A DNA stretch of 50,316 nucleotides from Bog-793 sp035625025 (GCA_035625025.1 DASPQJ010000043.1:1-50316); one strand, 5' to 3'; shown: positions 1 to 8,671, numbered from the stretch's first letter. The notes: generated by a model from the letters alone, not told the origin. Numbers and translations: made by a program.

Positions 1-1
1 C

Positions 2-94
2 GAGCTCGACGTGCGCGTCGTCACCGAGGACGGCGAGCTGCTGCGTGAACTGACGCTCGATCCGACGCGGGACTATCAACGGCTGCAGGAATGA
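2..94 (+). CDS. IS481-family transposase, C-terminal end (partial)
   Basis: Only the last 30 codons are in the window; the gene starts before base 1 and stops at TGA 92-94. The visible end reads ...DGELLRELTLDPTRDYQ..., which I recognise as the usual C-terminus of actinobacterial IS481/rve-type transposases (DDE integrase fold, cut-and-paste transposition). It is followed at once by a perfect 13-bp inverted repeat and then the 3' end of a tRNA-Leu gene, so the element appears to lie directly downstream of that tRNA. The catalytic core is outside the window, so intactness cannot be judged. Confidence 0.6.
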   Translation, partial: ELDVRVVTEDGELLRELTLDPTRDYQRLQE

Positions 95-100
95 GGAACG

Positions 101-137
101 ATGTCGCGAGACAGGTGCGAACTGTGTCTCGCGACAT
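101..137. repeat. 13-bp perfect inverted repeat at IS/tRNA junction
   Basis: ATGTCGCGAGACA at 101-113 pairs exactly with TGTCTCGCGACAT at 125-137 around an 11-nt spacer. It begins 6 nt after the transposase stop and ends 8 nt before the tRNA-Leu 3' end. It could be part of the IS terminal repeat or a terminator shared by the converging transposase and tRNA genes; no T-run follows on either strand. Confidence 0.6.
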
Positions 138-145
138 CACACGTG

Positions 146-228
<83 letters not shown>

Positions 229-305
229 CCGACGACCACGGCCGCCGACCGACGATTCCAGGTTATCGATCCGGGCTTGGTCGTTTCCTGACGCGCGATC
301 CTCGT

Positions 306-1433
306 GTGGTGAGAATTGCAGCGGTCGAGCTTCGCCGGCTCGAGCTCGAGCTCGTGACGCCACTGCGGACGGCAGGCGGCACGCATCGGCACCGCCCCCT
401 CCTCCTCGTGCGCGTCGAGACCGACGACGCCGAGGGCTGGGGAGAGTGCGACGCTCTCGCCGAACCGAACTACGCCGATGAGTACGCCGACGGGGCGGAG
501 GTCGCGCTCGCCGAAGGTCTCATCCCCTTGCTCTTCGGCGACGGCCGGACCGCCGCGCTCGGTAGTACCGCTGAGGCGCTGTTGCGTCTGGACGTCGTGC
601 CGGGCAATTCGATGGCGAAATCCGCGGTTGAGATGGCGCTGACCGACGCCGAACTGCGCTCGGCCGGACGGTCCCTCGCCGCAACCCTCGGCGTCACCCG
701 TTGGGCGATCCCGGCCGGTGCGACGGTGGGGCTCGGTGCCACCTCCTCGGTTGTTGCCGCGGCGCGCGCCGCGGTCGCGGATGGTTATCGGCGCGTGAAG
801 CTGAAGATCGCACCGGGCCGTGACGTGGAGCCGCTCGCCGCCGTGCGCCGCGAGCTGCCCGATGTGGCCCTCGTCGCCGACGCCAACGGCTCGTATGACC
901 TGTCCAACCGGGATCACCGGGCCGCGCTGGCGGCGATCGACGCCCTCGGGCTCGCGGGCATCGAACAACCGCTCCCGCCCCGTGACCTCGCGGGCGCGGC
1001 GCGACTTGTCGCCGAGTCCGCGACCCCGGTCATTCTCGATGAGTCAATCGACTCGTTGGCGGCGCTCGAGGCCGCGCTCGCGGCGCGCGCCTGCGCCGGT
1101 GTGTCGGTGAAGCTGGCCCGTCTCGGTGGGATCCGCGCCGGCGTCCGCGTCCACGACCGATGCGTCACCGCGGGCGTGCACCTGGCGGTCGGCGGGATGC
1201 TCGAGGCGGGGATCGGACGCGCGGCCGCAACCGCCCTCGGTGCCCTCGGCGGCTTCGATCTGCCGGGCGATCTCGGCGCTTCCGGTCGCTACTTCCGTCC
1301 CGACATCACCGCGCCCGTTGAACTCGTCGCCGGGGAACTGCCCGTGCCGACGGGACCGGGCCTCGGCGTCGAGGTCGACGCCGAGGCGGTCGCGGCCGCG
1401 ACCGCGAGGAAGAGGGTCTTCCACCCGTCGTAG
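306..1433 (+). CDS. menC: o-Succinylbenzoate synthase / N-acylamino acid racemase (enolase superfamily)
   Basis: The protein has 375 residues and resembles the Amycolatopsis-type NSAR/OSBS group along its whole length, with conserved blocks such as WGEC near the N-terminus and LPVPTGPGLGV near the C-terminus. Visible catalytic features are the KxK pair (K165, K167), metal ligands D192 (DANG), E220 (IEQP) and D245 (LDES), and the second general base K269 (VKLARLGG). Members dehydrate SHCHC to o-succinylbenzoate in menaquinone synthesis and/or racemise N-succinyl amino acids; sequence alone does not separate the two. No other men genes are nearby. The start is GTG 306 or GTG 309, without a clear Shine-Dalgarno; the open frame extends upstream into the tRNA but has no plausible start there. 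Confidence 0.88.
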   Translation: MVRIAAVELRRLELELVTPLRTAGGTHRHRPLLLVRVETDDAEGWGECDALAEPNYADEYADGAEVALAEGLIPLLFGDGRTAALGSTAEALLRLDVVPGNSMAKSAVEMALTDAELRSAGRSLAATLGVTRWAIPAGATVGLGATSSVVAAARAAVADGYRRVKLKIAPGRDVEPLAAVRRELPDVALVADANGSYDLSNRDHRAALAAIDALGLAGIEQPLPPRDLAGAARLVAESATPVILDESIDSLAALEAALAARACAGVSVKLARLGGIRAGVRVHDRCVTAGVHLAVGGMLEAGIGRAAATALGALGGFDLPGDLGASGRYFRPDITAPVELVAGELPVPTGPGLGVEVDAEAVAAATARKRVFHPS

Positions 1434-1443
1434 ACTGCCCGCG

Positions 1444-1746
1444 ATGCGGCCTGGTCTCACCGATCGCCGCCAACGCACCGAGCGGCGGCTCTTCGACGTC
1501 TCGGCGCGGCTCCACCGGGCGCGCGCCGAGCTCGAAGTGATCGAGGCGCAGTTCGACGCGCTCAGTGAGCAGGCCGACGAGGCGAAGTTGCGAGCCGTGG
1601 TCGCGGAGACCCCGCTCGCCCTGCAGGCGAGCGCGGAGGCGCAACGCCACGCCGACCAGATGGCGCGCACCCGCGACGCCGCGCTCCGGGAAATCGCCGA
1701 GCTCGAGCGGGCCCAGGATGAGTTGATCGGCGATCTGCTCGTCTAA
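1444..1746 (+). CDS. Small coiled-coil protein, unknown function
   Basis: A 100-residue protein begins at ATG 1444, ten bases after the menC stop. It is almost entirely charged helix, rich in Arg, Glu and Ala with heptad-like spacing of Leu/Ala (for example RLHRARAELEVIEAQFDAL), and has no signal peptide, membrane segment or Cys. I recognise no catalytic motif and infer a coiled coil. Its position between menC and the ANTAR regulator, with only 96 bases before pdtaR, suggests co-transcription with one or both. Codon use fits its neighbours, supporting a real gene. The function is unknown. Confidence 0.7.
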   Translation: MRPGLTDRRQRTERRLFDVSARLHRARAELEVIEAQFDALSEQADEAKLRAVVAETPLALQASAEAQRHADQMARTRDAALREIAELERAQDELIGDLLV

Positions 1747-1842
1747 CCTCCGGTCCCGAGAGGCGAAGCCGGGCGGAAGCGCGAGAGACGCGGGGGAAAC
1801 CGGTTCCGCGGGATGTCAGCACGAGTTGAACGGGGGTGACAA
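1747..1842 (+). other. pdtaR leader with small hairpins
   Basis: This 96-base leader contains GGC-GAA-GCC at 1762-1770, CGCG-AGAGA-CGCG at 1780-1792 and the palindrome ACCGGT near 1799-1804. It ends in a G-rich Shine-Dalgarno region (GGGGGTG) ahead of GTG 1843. It looks structured but matches no riboswitch class I can name. Confidence 0.3.
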
Positions 1843-2439
1843 GTGGCCAGGAGCGTGGTGATCGCCGAGGATGAGGCTGTCGTGCGACTCGACCTGTGCG
1901 AGATCCTCGAGGAGGAGGGTTTCGCGATCGTCGGCTCGACCGGCCGCGGCGACGAAGCCGTCGAGCTCGTTCGTCGGCTGCGACCCGACCTCGTCATCCT
2001 CGACATCAAGATGCCCGGCATGGACGGGCTCCAGGCCGCTGCCGCGATCCATTCGTCGGTGCGGACCGCGGTCGTCATCCTCACCGCTTTCAGCGAACGC
2101 AACTTCATCGAGCGCGCCCGTGACGCCGGCGCGCAGGCCTACCTCGTGAAACCGTTCCAGCGCGAGGAACTCCTGCCGGCGATCGAGGTCGCCCTCGGTC
2201 GCTTCGCCGAGGTCCAGGCGCTCGAGGCCGAGTTCGCCTCGCTCGGCGACGACGAGGCCGGCCTCGCCCAGCGCCGGGAGACGCGCCTCGCCGTGGACCG
2301 CGCCAAGGGCACGTTGATGGATGACCACAACATGACCGAACCCGAGGCGTTCGCCTTCATTGAAAAGTCCGCGACGGAGCGCGGCCAGACGATTCGCGGA
2401 ACCGCACAGGCAGTCGCCGACGGAACACTCGCGCCCTAG
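1843..2439 (+). CDS. pdtaR: ANTAR-domain response regulator PdtaR
   Basis: A 198-residue two-domain regulator. Residues 1-120 form a receiver domain with acidic pocket E9/D10, phosphoacceptor D54 (VILDIKMP) and the lysine in YLVKPF. Residues 135-195 form an ANTAR RNA-binding domain (RAKGTLMDDHNMTEPEAFAFI). The sequence is strongly reminiscent of Mycobacterium tuberculosis Rv1626 (PdtaR), which is phosphorylated by the orphan kinase PdtaS and acts by transcription antitermination. As in Mycobacterium, it lies upstream of polA-rpsA-coaE, although here an accessory block separates them. No PdtaS-type kinase is visible in the window. The start GTG 1843 is supported by GGGGGTG about 8 bases upstream. 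Confidence 0.95.
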   Translation: MARSVVIAEDEAVVRLDLCEILEEEGFAIVGSTGRGDEAVELVRRLRPDLVILDIKMPGMDGLQAAAAIHSSVRTAVVILTAFSERNFIERARDAGAQAYLVKPFQREELLPAIEVALGRFAEVQALEAEFASLGDDEAGLAQRRETRLAVDRAKGTLMDDHNMTEPEAFAFIEKSATERGQTIRGTAQAVADGTLAP

Positions 2440-2459
2440 ATGACCGGTTCCGTAACCGC

Positions 2460-3785
2460 GTGAACTCATCGTCCGGGGCAATGCTGATCCTGGCGGCGAC
2501 GGGTCGCGGGCACCACGGCGCGTTCTTGCTGCTCATCCTCATCCTCATCGTCGCCGCGATCTTCGTTTTCGTCCGCCTGGGCGCGCGACGAGACGCCCGG
2601 GGCCACGGCGCCGACCCGGGATCCGCCTTCGGTCGCGAGCACGGGGCGCCGTCGGGTCCGGCGGCCGCGCCCCCGGCCGCGGGGGCCGGGGGCCCTGCTC
2701 TCGCCGAGCACCCGCCGTCGTCGGGGCCGCCCCGGGCCGGCCCGGTCGGCCCGACGGAGACCGCCGGCACGAGCCGGGCCTCCCCGAACGGAGGGGACCG
2801 AGCAGACGTCGCCCCTGAGTGGCGCGCCGTCCCGGCGTCGGCGGGCGAGGGCGGCGACTTGGCCGTCGAGACCCACGGGCTCATGAAGCGCTTCGGCCCG
2901 ACCATCGCCGTGAATGACGTGGAGCTCCTCGTGCCGCGGGGGTGCGCCTTCGGCTACCTCGGGCCGAACGGAGCCGGCAAGACGACGCTCATCCGGACGC
3001 TCCTCGGACTGACGCGGGCCGACGGTGGCACGATGGCGCTGCTCGGCATCCCCGTCCCGCGCGAGCGCAGCCGGGCCCTCGCGCGTGTCGGCGCCATAGT
3101 CGACGAGCCCCGGTTCCACGACCACCTCACGGGACGGGAGAACCTGACGCTTCTCGCCGCCGCGCGGGGAGACGGTGCCGACGGACGGATCGGAACGGGT
3201 CTCGCCCGGGTGGGACTCACCGAGCGGGCGGACGACAAGGTGGCCTCGTACTCGATGGGGATGCGCCAACGCCTCGGGGTGGCGGCGTGTCTTCTGGGCG
3301 ACCCGGAACTTCTCATCCTCGACGAGCCGATGAACGGGCTCGACCCCGCCGGCATGGCGAGCATGCGGACGATGATCAAGGTCCTCGTCGGCGAGGGACG
3401 AACGGTGATGCTCTCGTCGCACCTCCTCGACGAGGTCGAGCGCACCTGCGACGCCGTGGCGATCGTCGACCGCGGCCGCGTGATCCGCCAGGGCCCGATC
3501 GACGAGCTCCTGCACGGCACGGCCGACATTGTCGTGCAGGTGGACTGTGACGAGTCCGCCTCGGCCGCCCGCGTCATCGAAGAGGCGGGTATCGCCCTGT
3601 CCGCGGCCGACAGCGGAACGGGCCTGACGATCACCCTGCGGGCGGACTCGGGCCGGGAGGCGGTGGCCGAGATCAACCGCCGCCTGGTTGAGGCCGGGAT
3701 CACCGTCTACAGCCTCCGAGAGGTGCGAACGACGCTCGAGGATTGGTTCTTGTCGGTGACGAGCCGTTTCGGGGACCACGCATGA
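2460..3785 (+). CDS. ABC transporter ATP-binding protein with N-terminal membrane anchor
   Basis: This 441-residue protein has an unusual N-terminus: one hydrophobic segment (about residues 22-40, LLLILILIVAAIFVF) followed by a ~95-residue Pro/Gly/Ala-rich linker. The rest is a standard ABC ATPase: Walker A GPNGAGKTT at 168-176, signature YSMGMRQRLG, Walker B LLILDEP, and H-loop SSHLL. The C-terminal ~100 residues resemble the extra domain of CcmA/NatA-type exporters. Its stop overlaps the start of the permease gene (ATGA), so the two form one exporter; the substrate is unknown. The start GTG 2460 is tentative: an internal start near 2859 would give a conventional soluble ATPase, but the upstream part stays open and codon-biased. 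Confidence 0.85.
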   Translation: MNSSSGAMLILAATGRGHHGAFLLLILILIVAAIFVFVRLGARRDARGHGADPGSAFGREHGAPSGPAAAPPAAGAGGPALAEHPPSSGPPRAGPVGPTETAGTSRASPNGGDRADVAPEWRAVPASAGEGGDLAVETHGLMKRFGPTIAVNDVELLVPRGCAFGYLGPNGAGKTTLIRTLLGLTRADGGTMALLGIPVPRERSRALARVGAIVDEPRFHDHLTGRENLTLLAAARGDGADGRIGTGLARVGLTERADDKVASYSMGMRQRLGVAACLLGDPELLILDEPMNGLDPAGMASMRTMIKVLVGEGRTVMLSSHLLDEVERTCDAVAIVDRGRVIRQGPIDELLHGTADIVVQVDCDESASAARVIEEAGIALSAADSGTGLTITLRADSGREAVAEINRRLVEAGITVYSLREVRTTLEDWFLSVTSRFGDHA

Positions 3786-4915
3786 CGGACGACCTCCACG
3801 CCGCCGTCGCGGGACCGGCCCCGGCACCCGGGCCCCCGGCTTTCCGGGGTCGGTGGCGGATCCGGGGTCGCGTCCCGGGCGGCACCGCTTCGTGGCTCCC
3901 GACGTGGGACCTGATCGCGACGAAGCAGCTCGAGCTGCGGCGACGGCGGGGGCTTATGGTCGTCGTCGTTCTGCTCACCGTCGGCCTGCCGGTCCTCGTC
4001 CTCGGCCTGCGGCTGCTCTTCCACGCCGTCGACCCGCGGAGCTACGGCCCGGCGGGGAGCCCAACCGTCTTCGCCGCCCTGTGCAATCCGATGGCCGAGT
4101 TCGGCTTCATCATCGCCGCGACGCTCGGGGCGTCGGCGGGAACGACCGACCTCGTCGCGGGCGTCTTCCGACACCTCGTGATCACGGGGCGGTCACGGCT
4201 CTCGCTCTACCTCGCGCGCATCCCCGCCGGACTGTCCATCGTGCTGCCGCTCGTGGCGGTGGCCTTTCTTTTCGTGTGCCTGGTGACCGACTTCGCGGGA
4301 ACCCCCCCGGCGACGTCGATCAACTACAACGGCCTCGTCGTCCCGGTCCATCTCAACGAGACCCAGCTCAAGAATTTCCTTTTGAAGAACTCCAGGCAGG
4401 CGGACATGGCCTTCGGGGTGGGACCGGCCTCCGCCCAAGCCGGCACCAGGATCATCGACCGCGACCTGCCCGCGATCTACGGTGACTACCTCGACGCGGA
4501 GCCCGCGGCCACGTACCCGCCGGACAACGAGATGGCCAAGATCGGGCTGTGGATCGAGCTCGAGGTGGCGATCGGGTTCCTCGTCGGCCTCGGTCTCGGC
4601 TCGCTCACCGGTCAGCGGACGCTTTCCACGATCCTCATGATCGTTCTCGAGATCATCATCACGCCGATCCTCGTCAGAGTCGCGATCCCGTACTTCCTCG
4701 ACGGCCAGCGCTTGATCGTCGGTGTCGCCATGGACCAGCTCCGACCGGCCGGACTGGCCGGAAGCTTGGGCGGCGGCGGCAGGGTGCTCTTCGGGGCCCG
4801 CGGGGTGCTGCAGATTCCTCCCATGCCCACCTGGGCGATGGTCGCCGTCATCGTCGGCTGGATCGTCGTCTGGTCGGTCGCCGGCGCTTGGCGGATGGCG
4901 ACGCGAGACGCCTGA
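3782..4915 (+). CDS. ABC-2 type transporter permease
   Basis: A 377-residue integral membrane protein starts at ATG 3782, overlapping the ATPase stop by four bases. It has a ~45-residue cytoplasmic N-terminus, a first membrane span (VVVVLLTVGLPVLVLGL), and several further spans near TLGASAGTTDLVAG, IVLPLVAVAFLFVCLV, the GFLVGLGLGSLTG stretch, and the C-terminus. A large hydrophilic loop of about 90 residues in the middle probably lies outside the membrane. This layout is typical of ABC-2 exporters that pair with the upstream NatA/CcmA-like ATPase. The cargo cannot be read from the sequence; drug, lipid or antimicrobial-peptide export are all possible. Confidence 0.85.
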   Translation: MTDDLHAAVAGPAPAPGPPAFRGRWRIRGRVPGGTASWLPTWDLIATKQLELRRRRGLMVVVVLLTVGLPVLVLGLRLLFHAVDPRSYGPAGSPTVFAALCNPMAEFGFIIAATLGASAGTTDLVAGVFRHLVITGRSRLSLYLARIPAGLSIVLPLVAVAFLFVCLVTDFAGTPPATSINYNGLVVPVHLNETQLKNFLLKNSRQADMAFGVGPASAQAGTRIIDRDLPAIYGDYLDAEPAATYPPDNEMAKIGLWIELEVAIGFLVGLGLGSLTGQRTLSTILMIVLEIIITPILVRVAIPYFLDGQRLIVGVAMDQLRPAGLAGSLGGGGRVLFGARGVLQIPPMPTWAMVAVIVGWIVVWSVAGAWRMATRDA

Positions 4916-5276
4916 CCGGGAGCTGGACCTCGTCCTCGGCAATACGGCCGCGCTGAGCACGTGGGAAGAGGACCACTTGCGGCCGAGCGCCGACGGCTAC
5001 GACACCTGGGAGATCGACCGGCTGATCCGCCCGGCCGTTGCATCCACGGACGATGTTGACGCCCGTTGGAGAGGAACGAGTCGAGCTTCCGGAGGCGGTG
5101 TGGGGTCGTTCACCCACCCGCGCGGACCTTCGAAGGCCCGAATGTGCCGGAATGCCCCCTCCCGGGCTAGGGACGATGCCGTCTTTGCCAGCGCATCCTC
5201 GCGCCAGGGGGCAGCCGACTGGTCGGTGGTCAGGCCGCGCCAGGTCTCGTCGCTGCCGTCCAGTCGACGGGGAAGT
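4916..5276. other. Intergenic stretch, possible gene remnant
   Basis: No intact gene is supported. On the plus strand 4920-5030 translates to a protein-like segment (ELDLVLGNTAALSTWEEDHL...) without a start and running into low-quality sequence, possibly a decayed gene end. I do not recognise it. Confidence 0.4.
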
Positions 5277-5640
5277 AGGTGTCGCCAACGGTTGGGTACT
5301 GACCACTTATCACCGCTCGAATCTTGACCCCTCCTCGGTGATCCACCACTGACGGTGCTGGAGCGCGGAGCCTGGCCCTATCGCCCGCCGGGGAGGAAGG
5401 AGATGATCAAAGTGGACGACTGGGCCGAGATTCGTCGGCTCTACTTGCCGAGCGACTCGGGATCAAGACGAGCGCCCGACAGCTCGGAGTCGCCCGCCGC
5501 AAGTGCTCACCGCGGTGCGGGGGAAGCCCTCCTCCGACTGTCGGCCCCAGCAAGCGCCAAGCTCTCAAAGGGCTACCTCAAAGACGGGGACGACTCGTAC
5601 AGGGACTCTCGGGATGCCCTGTCTGGCTGAGAAAATGCTA
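5277..5640 (+). pseudogene. IS21-family remnant: left end plus frameshifted istA start
   Basis: From ATG 5403 the reading is MIKVDDWAEIRRLYL, the standard start of an IstA transposase. Then one base is missing, and the expected helix-turn-helix (AERLGIKTSARQLGVAR) continues in another frame. After about 5520 the similarity fades, although a stretch near 5565 (GYLKD) may be further istA sequence. Upstream, 5277-5350 holds the repeated TGACC-containing ends seen at IS21 termini (GTACTGACCACTTATCACC; CTTGACCCC). A good Shine-Dalgarno (GGAGGAAGGAG) precedes the ATG. istB and the right end are missing, so the element is dead. Confidence 0.65.
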
Positions 5641-5850
5641 AGGAATTGCCCGGCAGCGAACGCCGACTGTCCTGTTTGCCCCGGAGCGCTTCCGATAGGT
5701 TCCTCGCGGTGCCATGACGCGCCTAGCTGGCAGTTCATCTCTTCAAGATTCGGCCAAACCCATGACCGTGTTCCATCGCCGAACCGACCGCTCAGGGCCG
5801 GGTGCCCGTCGCCGGAGCGCCGCGCGCGATCCACAACAATCCGGGTCGTC

Positions 5851-6558
5851 TTGAGACGCGTCACCGTCCTGGCAGCGGACAGCCCCCTCGGTCTGTCGAT
5901 CCTCGGCAAAGCGGCCGCGCGCGCCTTGGAGCTCACCGCGATCGTCCGCGATCCTGTTCAATGGCCGTCCCGGCTCGCGGTGAGGGTCGTCCGGGGCGAC
6001 ATGCTCGACCTCACCTGTCCCGAGCTCCTCTTGGAGTGCAGCGACACCATCGTCGTCCCGTTCGGGACATGTGACGCAGGCAAGATCGATTTCTCCGCCG
6101 ATCTCCATGTGGCGGCGGTACTCGGCGGCGCGTCCGAGCGCCTGGGCTCGGCGCCGACGCGTCTCGTCCTCGCTGGCCGAGCGTCGAGGGCTTCCGAGAC
6201 TCCTCCTCCGATAGGTCCGTCGTCTCAGCGGTTCCTAGACGGCGGTCGCCAGCTCGCCGAGCATGCCGCCGTCGCCCTCTACGCCGCACTTGCCCATCTG
6301 GATTGGGAGTACGTCAGCCCATCCGGACGGATACGGTCTTTGGAAGTCCGGGGACTGCCGGACAGGCTCTTCGGCGCCTTCCAACGGCTCTCCGCCAAGC
6401 CTGACCCGCAGAACGCGCCGGATTACCTCGCGGCAATCGTCGATACTGTCGAGCACCACGTTCATCGTGCCGACTCGTTCCCGGGCAGCGCGGCAACCTC
6501 CCGGGGATCTTCGATGACCTCGGCACCGGCGGGCGCCGCGGCTCGCCGCGAGAGGTGA
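5851..6558 (+). CDS. NAD(P)-binding-like protein (NAD(P)H-binding/NmrA-like family), possibly divergent
   Basis: The 235-residue product resembles NAD(P)H-binding Rossmann proteins of the YwnB/NmrA-like type: a beta strand, ALELTAIVRDP (second strand with the Arg that normally reads the cofactor phosphate), VRVVRGDMLD, a region matching the VxVGGA strand (LVLAGRAS), and DWEYVSPSGRI late in the chain. The glycine-rich loop is degraded: where GATGxTG is expected it reads AADSPLG, so cofactor binding is doubtful. The likely start is TTG 5851, with no clear Shine-Dalgarno; an ATG is lacking. The tail after residue 205 is low-complexity. It sits between an IS21 remnant and a two-component system and may be drifting towards a pseudogene. 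Confidence 0.6.
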   Translation: MRRVTVLAADSPLGLSILGKAAARALELTAIVRDPVQWPSRLAVRVVRGDMLDLTCPELLLECSDTIVVPFGTCDAGKIDFSADLHVAAVLGGASERLGSAPTRLVLAGRASRASETPPPIGPSSQRFLDGGRQLAEHAAVALYAALAHLDWEYVSPSGRIRSLEVRGLPDRLFGAFQRLSAKPDPQNAPDYLAAIVDTVEHHVHRADSFPGSAATSRGSSMTSAPAGAAARRER

Positions 6559-6570
6559 GCGCAGGGTTCA

Positions 6571-7263
6571 ATGCGGGTTCTTTTCATCGAGGACGAGGAT
6601 GGTCTGCGCGAGGCGCTCTGCCGCGGCCTTTCCGAGGAGGACAACGACGTCGTGGCGGCGAGCACCGGCAGCGAGGGGCTTCGCTTGGCGGAGGAGCAGA
6701 GCTTCGACGTCATCGTCTGTGACATCCTTCTTCCGCACGTCAACGGCTTTCAGATCTGTCAGCGGTTGCGCGCGCGGGCGATCTGGACGCCGATCCTCAT
6801 GCTCACGGCCAAGGACGGGGAATGGGACCAAGCCGAGGCGCTCGACGCTGGGGCGGACGACTACCTCACCAAGCCCTTCTCCTACATCGTGCTCCTTGCG
6901 CACCTGCGCGCGCTCGTCAGGCGCGGCGCCAAGACCGCGACGAGTGACTCGGATGTCCTGCGCGCCGGAGACCTCCTCCTTGACCTCCGTTCGCACCGTT
7001 GTGCCCGCGGCAACGTCGAGGTCGATCTGTCGCGACGCGAGTTCGACATGCTCGGGACGCTGCTAGCAGCCCCGGGCGAGGCGATCGGGAAGGAAGATCT
7101 CTTGCGCAAGGTCTGGGGTCCCGCCTTCAACGGGGACGCGAACATCGTCGAGGTGTACATCGGCTACCTGCGCAAGAAGATCGATGTCCCTTTCGGCCGT
7201 CACTCGATCGAGACGGTCCGGGGATTCGGCTACCGGCTAGCGGTGGATGAAAAACGCGCCTAG
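6571..7263 (+). CDS. OmpR/PhoB-family response regulator
   Basis: A 230-residue regulator with an N-terminal receiver (acidic residues E7-D8, phosphoacceptor D51 in VIVCDILLP, conserved Thr in MLTAK, Lys in YLTKPF) and a C-terminal winged-helix DNA-binding domain (LSRREFDMLGTLL... ETVRGFGYRL). Architecture and length match MprA/PrrA-type actinobacterial regulators. It starts at ATG 6571 after a purine-rich stretch (GAGAGGTGAGCGCAGGG) and overlaps the downstream kinase gene by 17 bases, so the pair is one operon and one signalling system. Targets are unknown; the secreted-protein genes downstream are on the other strand and separated by a strong terminator. Confidence 0.95.
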   Translation: MRVLFIEDEDGLREALCRGLSEEDNDVVAASTGSEGLRLAEEQSFDVIVCDILLPHVNGFQICQRLRARAIWTPILMLTAKDGEWDQAEALDAGADDYLTKPFSYIVLLAHLRALVRRGAKTATSDSDVLRAGDLLLDLRSHRCARGNVEVDLSRREFDMLGTLLAAPGEAIGKEDLLRKVWGPAFNGDANIVEVYIGYLRKKIDVPFGRHSIETVRGFGYRLAVDEKRA

Positions 7264-8671
7264 ATCGAACGGGCTGCATGTCCTGCGCTGGTCCGGCGCG
7301 GTGCGCGTGCGCGCGGCAGCCGTCTCGGTGCTGATCGTCGGTGTCGCCTTCCTGCTGAGCGCGTTCGGGGTCCTCTCACTTCTCAGAGGTTCGCTATATC
7401 AGAGCGCCGGCAACGCCGCTCGAGCCGACGCCCTGGACATCTCGTCGTTCATGGCGCTGCGGGGCTTCGCGCCGGAATACCTTCCGGTCGCGGCCGAGGA
7501 AATGGCCGCGCAGGTCGTCGCCCAGAACGGCGACGTCATCGGATCGAGCCGGAACATCGCGGGCCAGTCGGCCATGGTCGACCTCGCGCCGCCCCCGGGG
7601 AAGGTCGCGACCGTGACCGGCGTCGAGCTCCGGGTGCGGCGCTTCACTCACGTCGACCTCGATCTCGATAATCGATTCGTCGTTGTCGCGGCCGGCTTCA
7701 AGAGTCTGAATTTCTCGGGAACAGTCCTCGTCGGGAATTCCCTCGGTGCTGCCGACCACGCCATCGGTCTCGTCGAGCTGTCGCTCGGCATCGGACTGCC
7801 GATCCTCGCGCTGTTGGTCGGCGTGCTGGTGTGGGTCCTTTCGGGCTGGGCGCTCCGACCAGTGGAGATCATCCGCGCGGAGGTGGCCGGGCTCTCGGCG
7901 ACGGATCTGCACCGTCGGGTTCCGGAGCCTGCGGTCACCGACGAGATCGGCCGGCTCGCACGGACGATGAACGAGATGCTCACGCGCCTTGAAGCCTCGA
8001 GTGACCGGCAACGCCAGCTCGTCGCCGACGTCTCGCACGAACTGCGCAATCCGCTGGCCGCGTTGCAAGCCCAGCTCGAGGTTGTCGTCGCGCATCCTGA
8101 CGCGGCGGGTGCGGGCCTGCTCGAGGGATCGATCCTCGAGGTCAAGCGGATGAGCCAGCTCGTCGGGGATCTCCTCACCCTCGCCCGCATCGACGAGGGC
8201 ATGCTGCAACTGCGCCCCGCAGACGTGGATCTCGACGAGCTCGTCCTTGCCCAAGCCGATCGGCTCCGCGTGCTCGGGAACTTGGAGGTATCTGTCGCGG
8301 GGGTGGGCGCCGCGCGCGTACGCGGCGACGAGGCGCAGCTCGGGCGCGTCGTCGCGAATCTGGCGGACAACGCGGCGCGCTACGCCGCCCACCGGGTCGA
8401 GTTCGGCGTCGCGCCGCGGGGGGATTTCTTCGACCTCACGGTCACCGATGACGGGCCCGGCGTCCCCTGGTTCGAACGCCAGCGGATCTTCGAGCGCTTC
8501 GCGAGGTTGGACTCGGCGCGGACTCATGATGGCACGGGGGCCGGCCTCGGCCTGGCCATCGTCCGGGAGATCGTTGCCGCCCACGGCGGTGAGGTCTGGG
8601 TGGAAAACGCCGAACCGGGGGCCCGCTTTGTCGTCAGGTTGTCGCGCACGGGCCGTGCGGTCAGATGCTGA
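7247..8671 (+). CDS. Membrane sensor histidine kinase
   Basis: A 474-residue HisKA-type kinase. Membrane spans lie at about 23-46 and 176-200, enclosing a ~130-residue extracytoplasmic sensor region with no recognised fold. A HAMP linker (about 201-252) follows, then the dimerisation domain with phosphoacceptor H264 (SHELRNPLAAL). The ATPase domain has the N box (LADNAARYA), G1 (DDGPGVP) and G2 (GAGLGLAIV). It phosphorylates the regulator encoded immediately upstream, with which it overlaps by 17 bases. The ligand cannot be inferred. A perfect 16-bp terminator hairpin lies about 160 bases after the stop. Confidence 0.95.
   Translation: MKNAPRSNGLHVLRWSGAVRVRAAAVSVLIVGVAFLLSAFGVLSLLRGSLYQSAGNAARADALDISSFMALRGFAPEYLPVAAEEMAAQVVAQNGDVIGSSRNIAGQSAMVDLAPPPGKVATVTGVELRVRRFTHVDLDLDNRFVVVAAGFKSLNFSGTVLVGNSLGAADHAIGLVELSLGIGLPILALLVGVLVWVLSGWALRPVEIIRAEVAGLSATDLHRRVPEPAVTDEIGRLARTMNEMLTRLEASSDRQRQLVADVSHELRNPLAALQAQLEVVVAHPDAAGAGLLEGSILEVKRMSQLVGDLLTLARIDEGMLQLRPADVDLDELVLAQADRLRVLGNLEVSVAGVGAARVRGDEAQLGRVVANLADNAARYAAHRVEFGVAPRGDFFDLTVTDDGPGVPWFERQRIFERFARLDSARTHDGTGAGLGLAIVREIVAAHGGEVWVENAEPGARFVVRLSRTGRAVRC

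Noticed and set aside
1747..1842. c-di-AMP or cobalamin riboswitch before pdtaR
   Set aside because: Too short, and the conserved boxes of these classes are absent.
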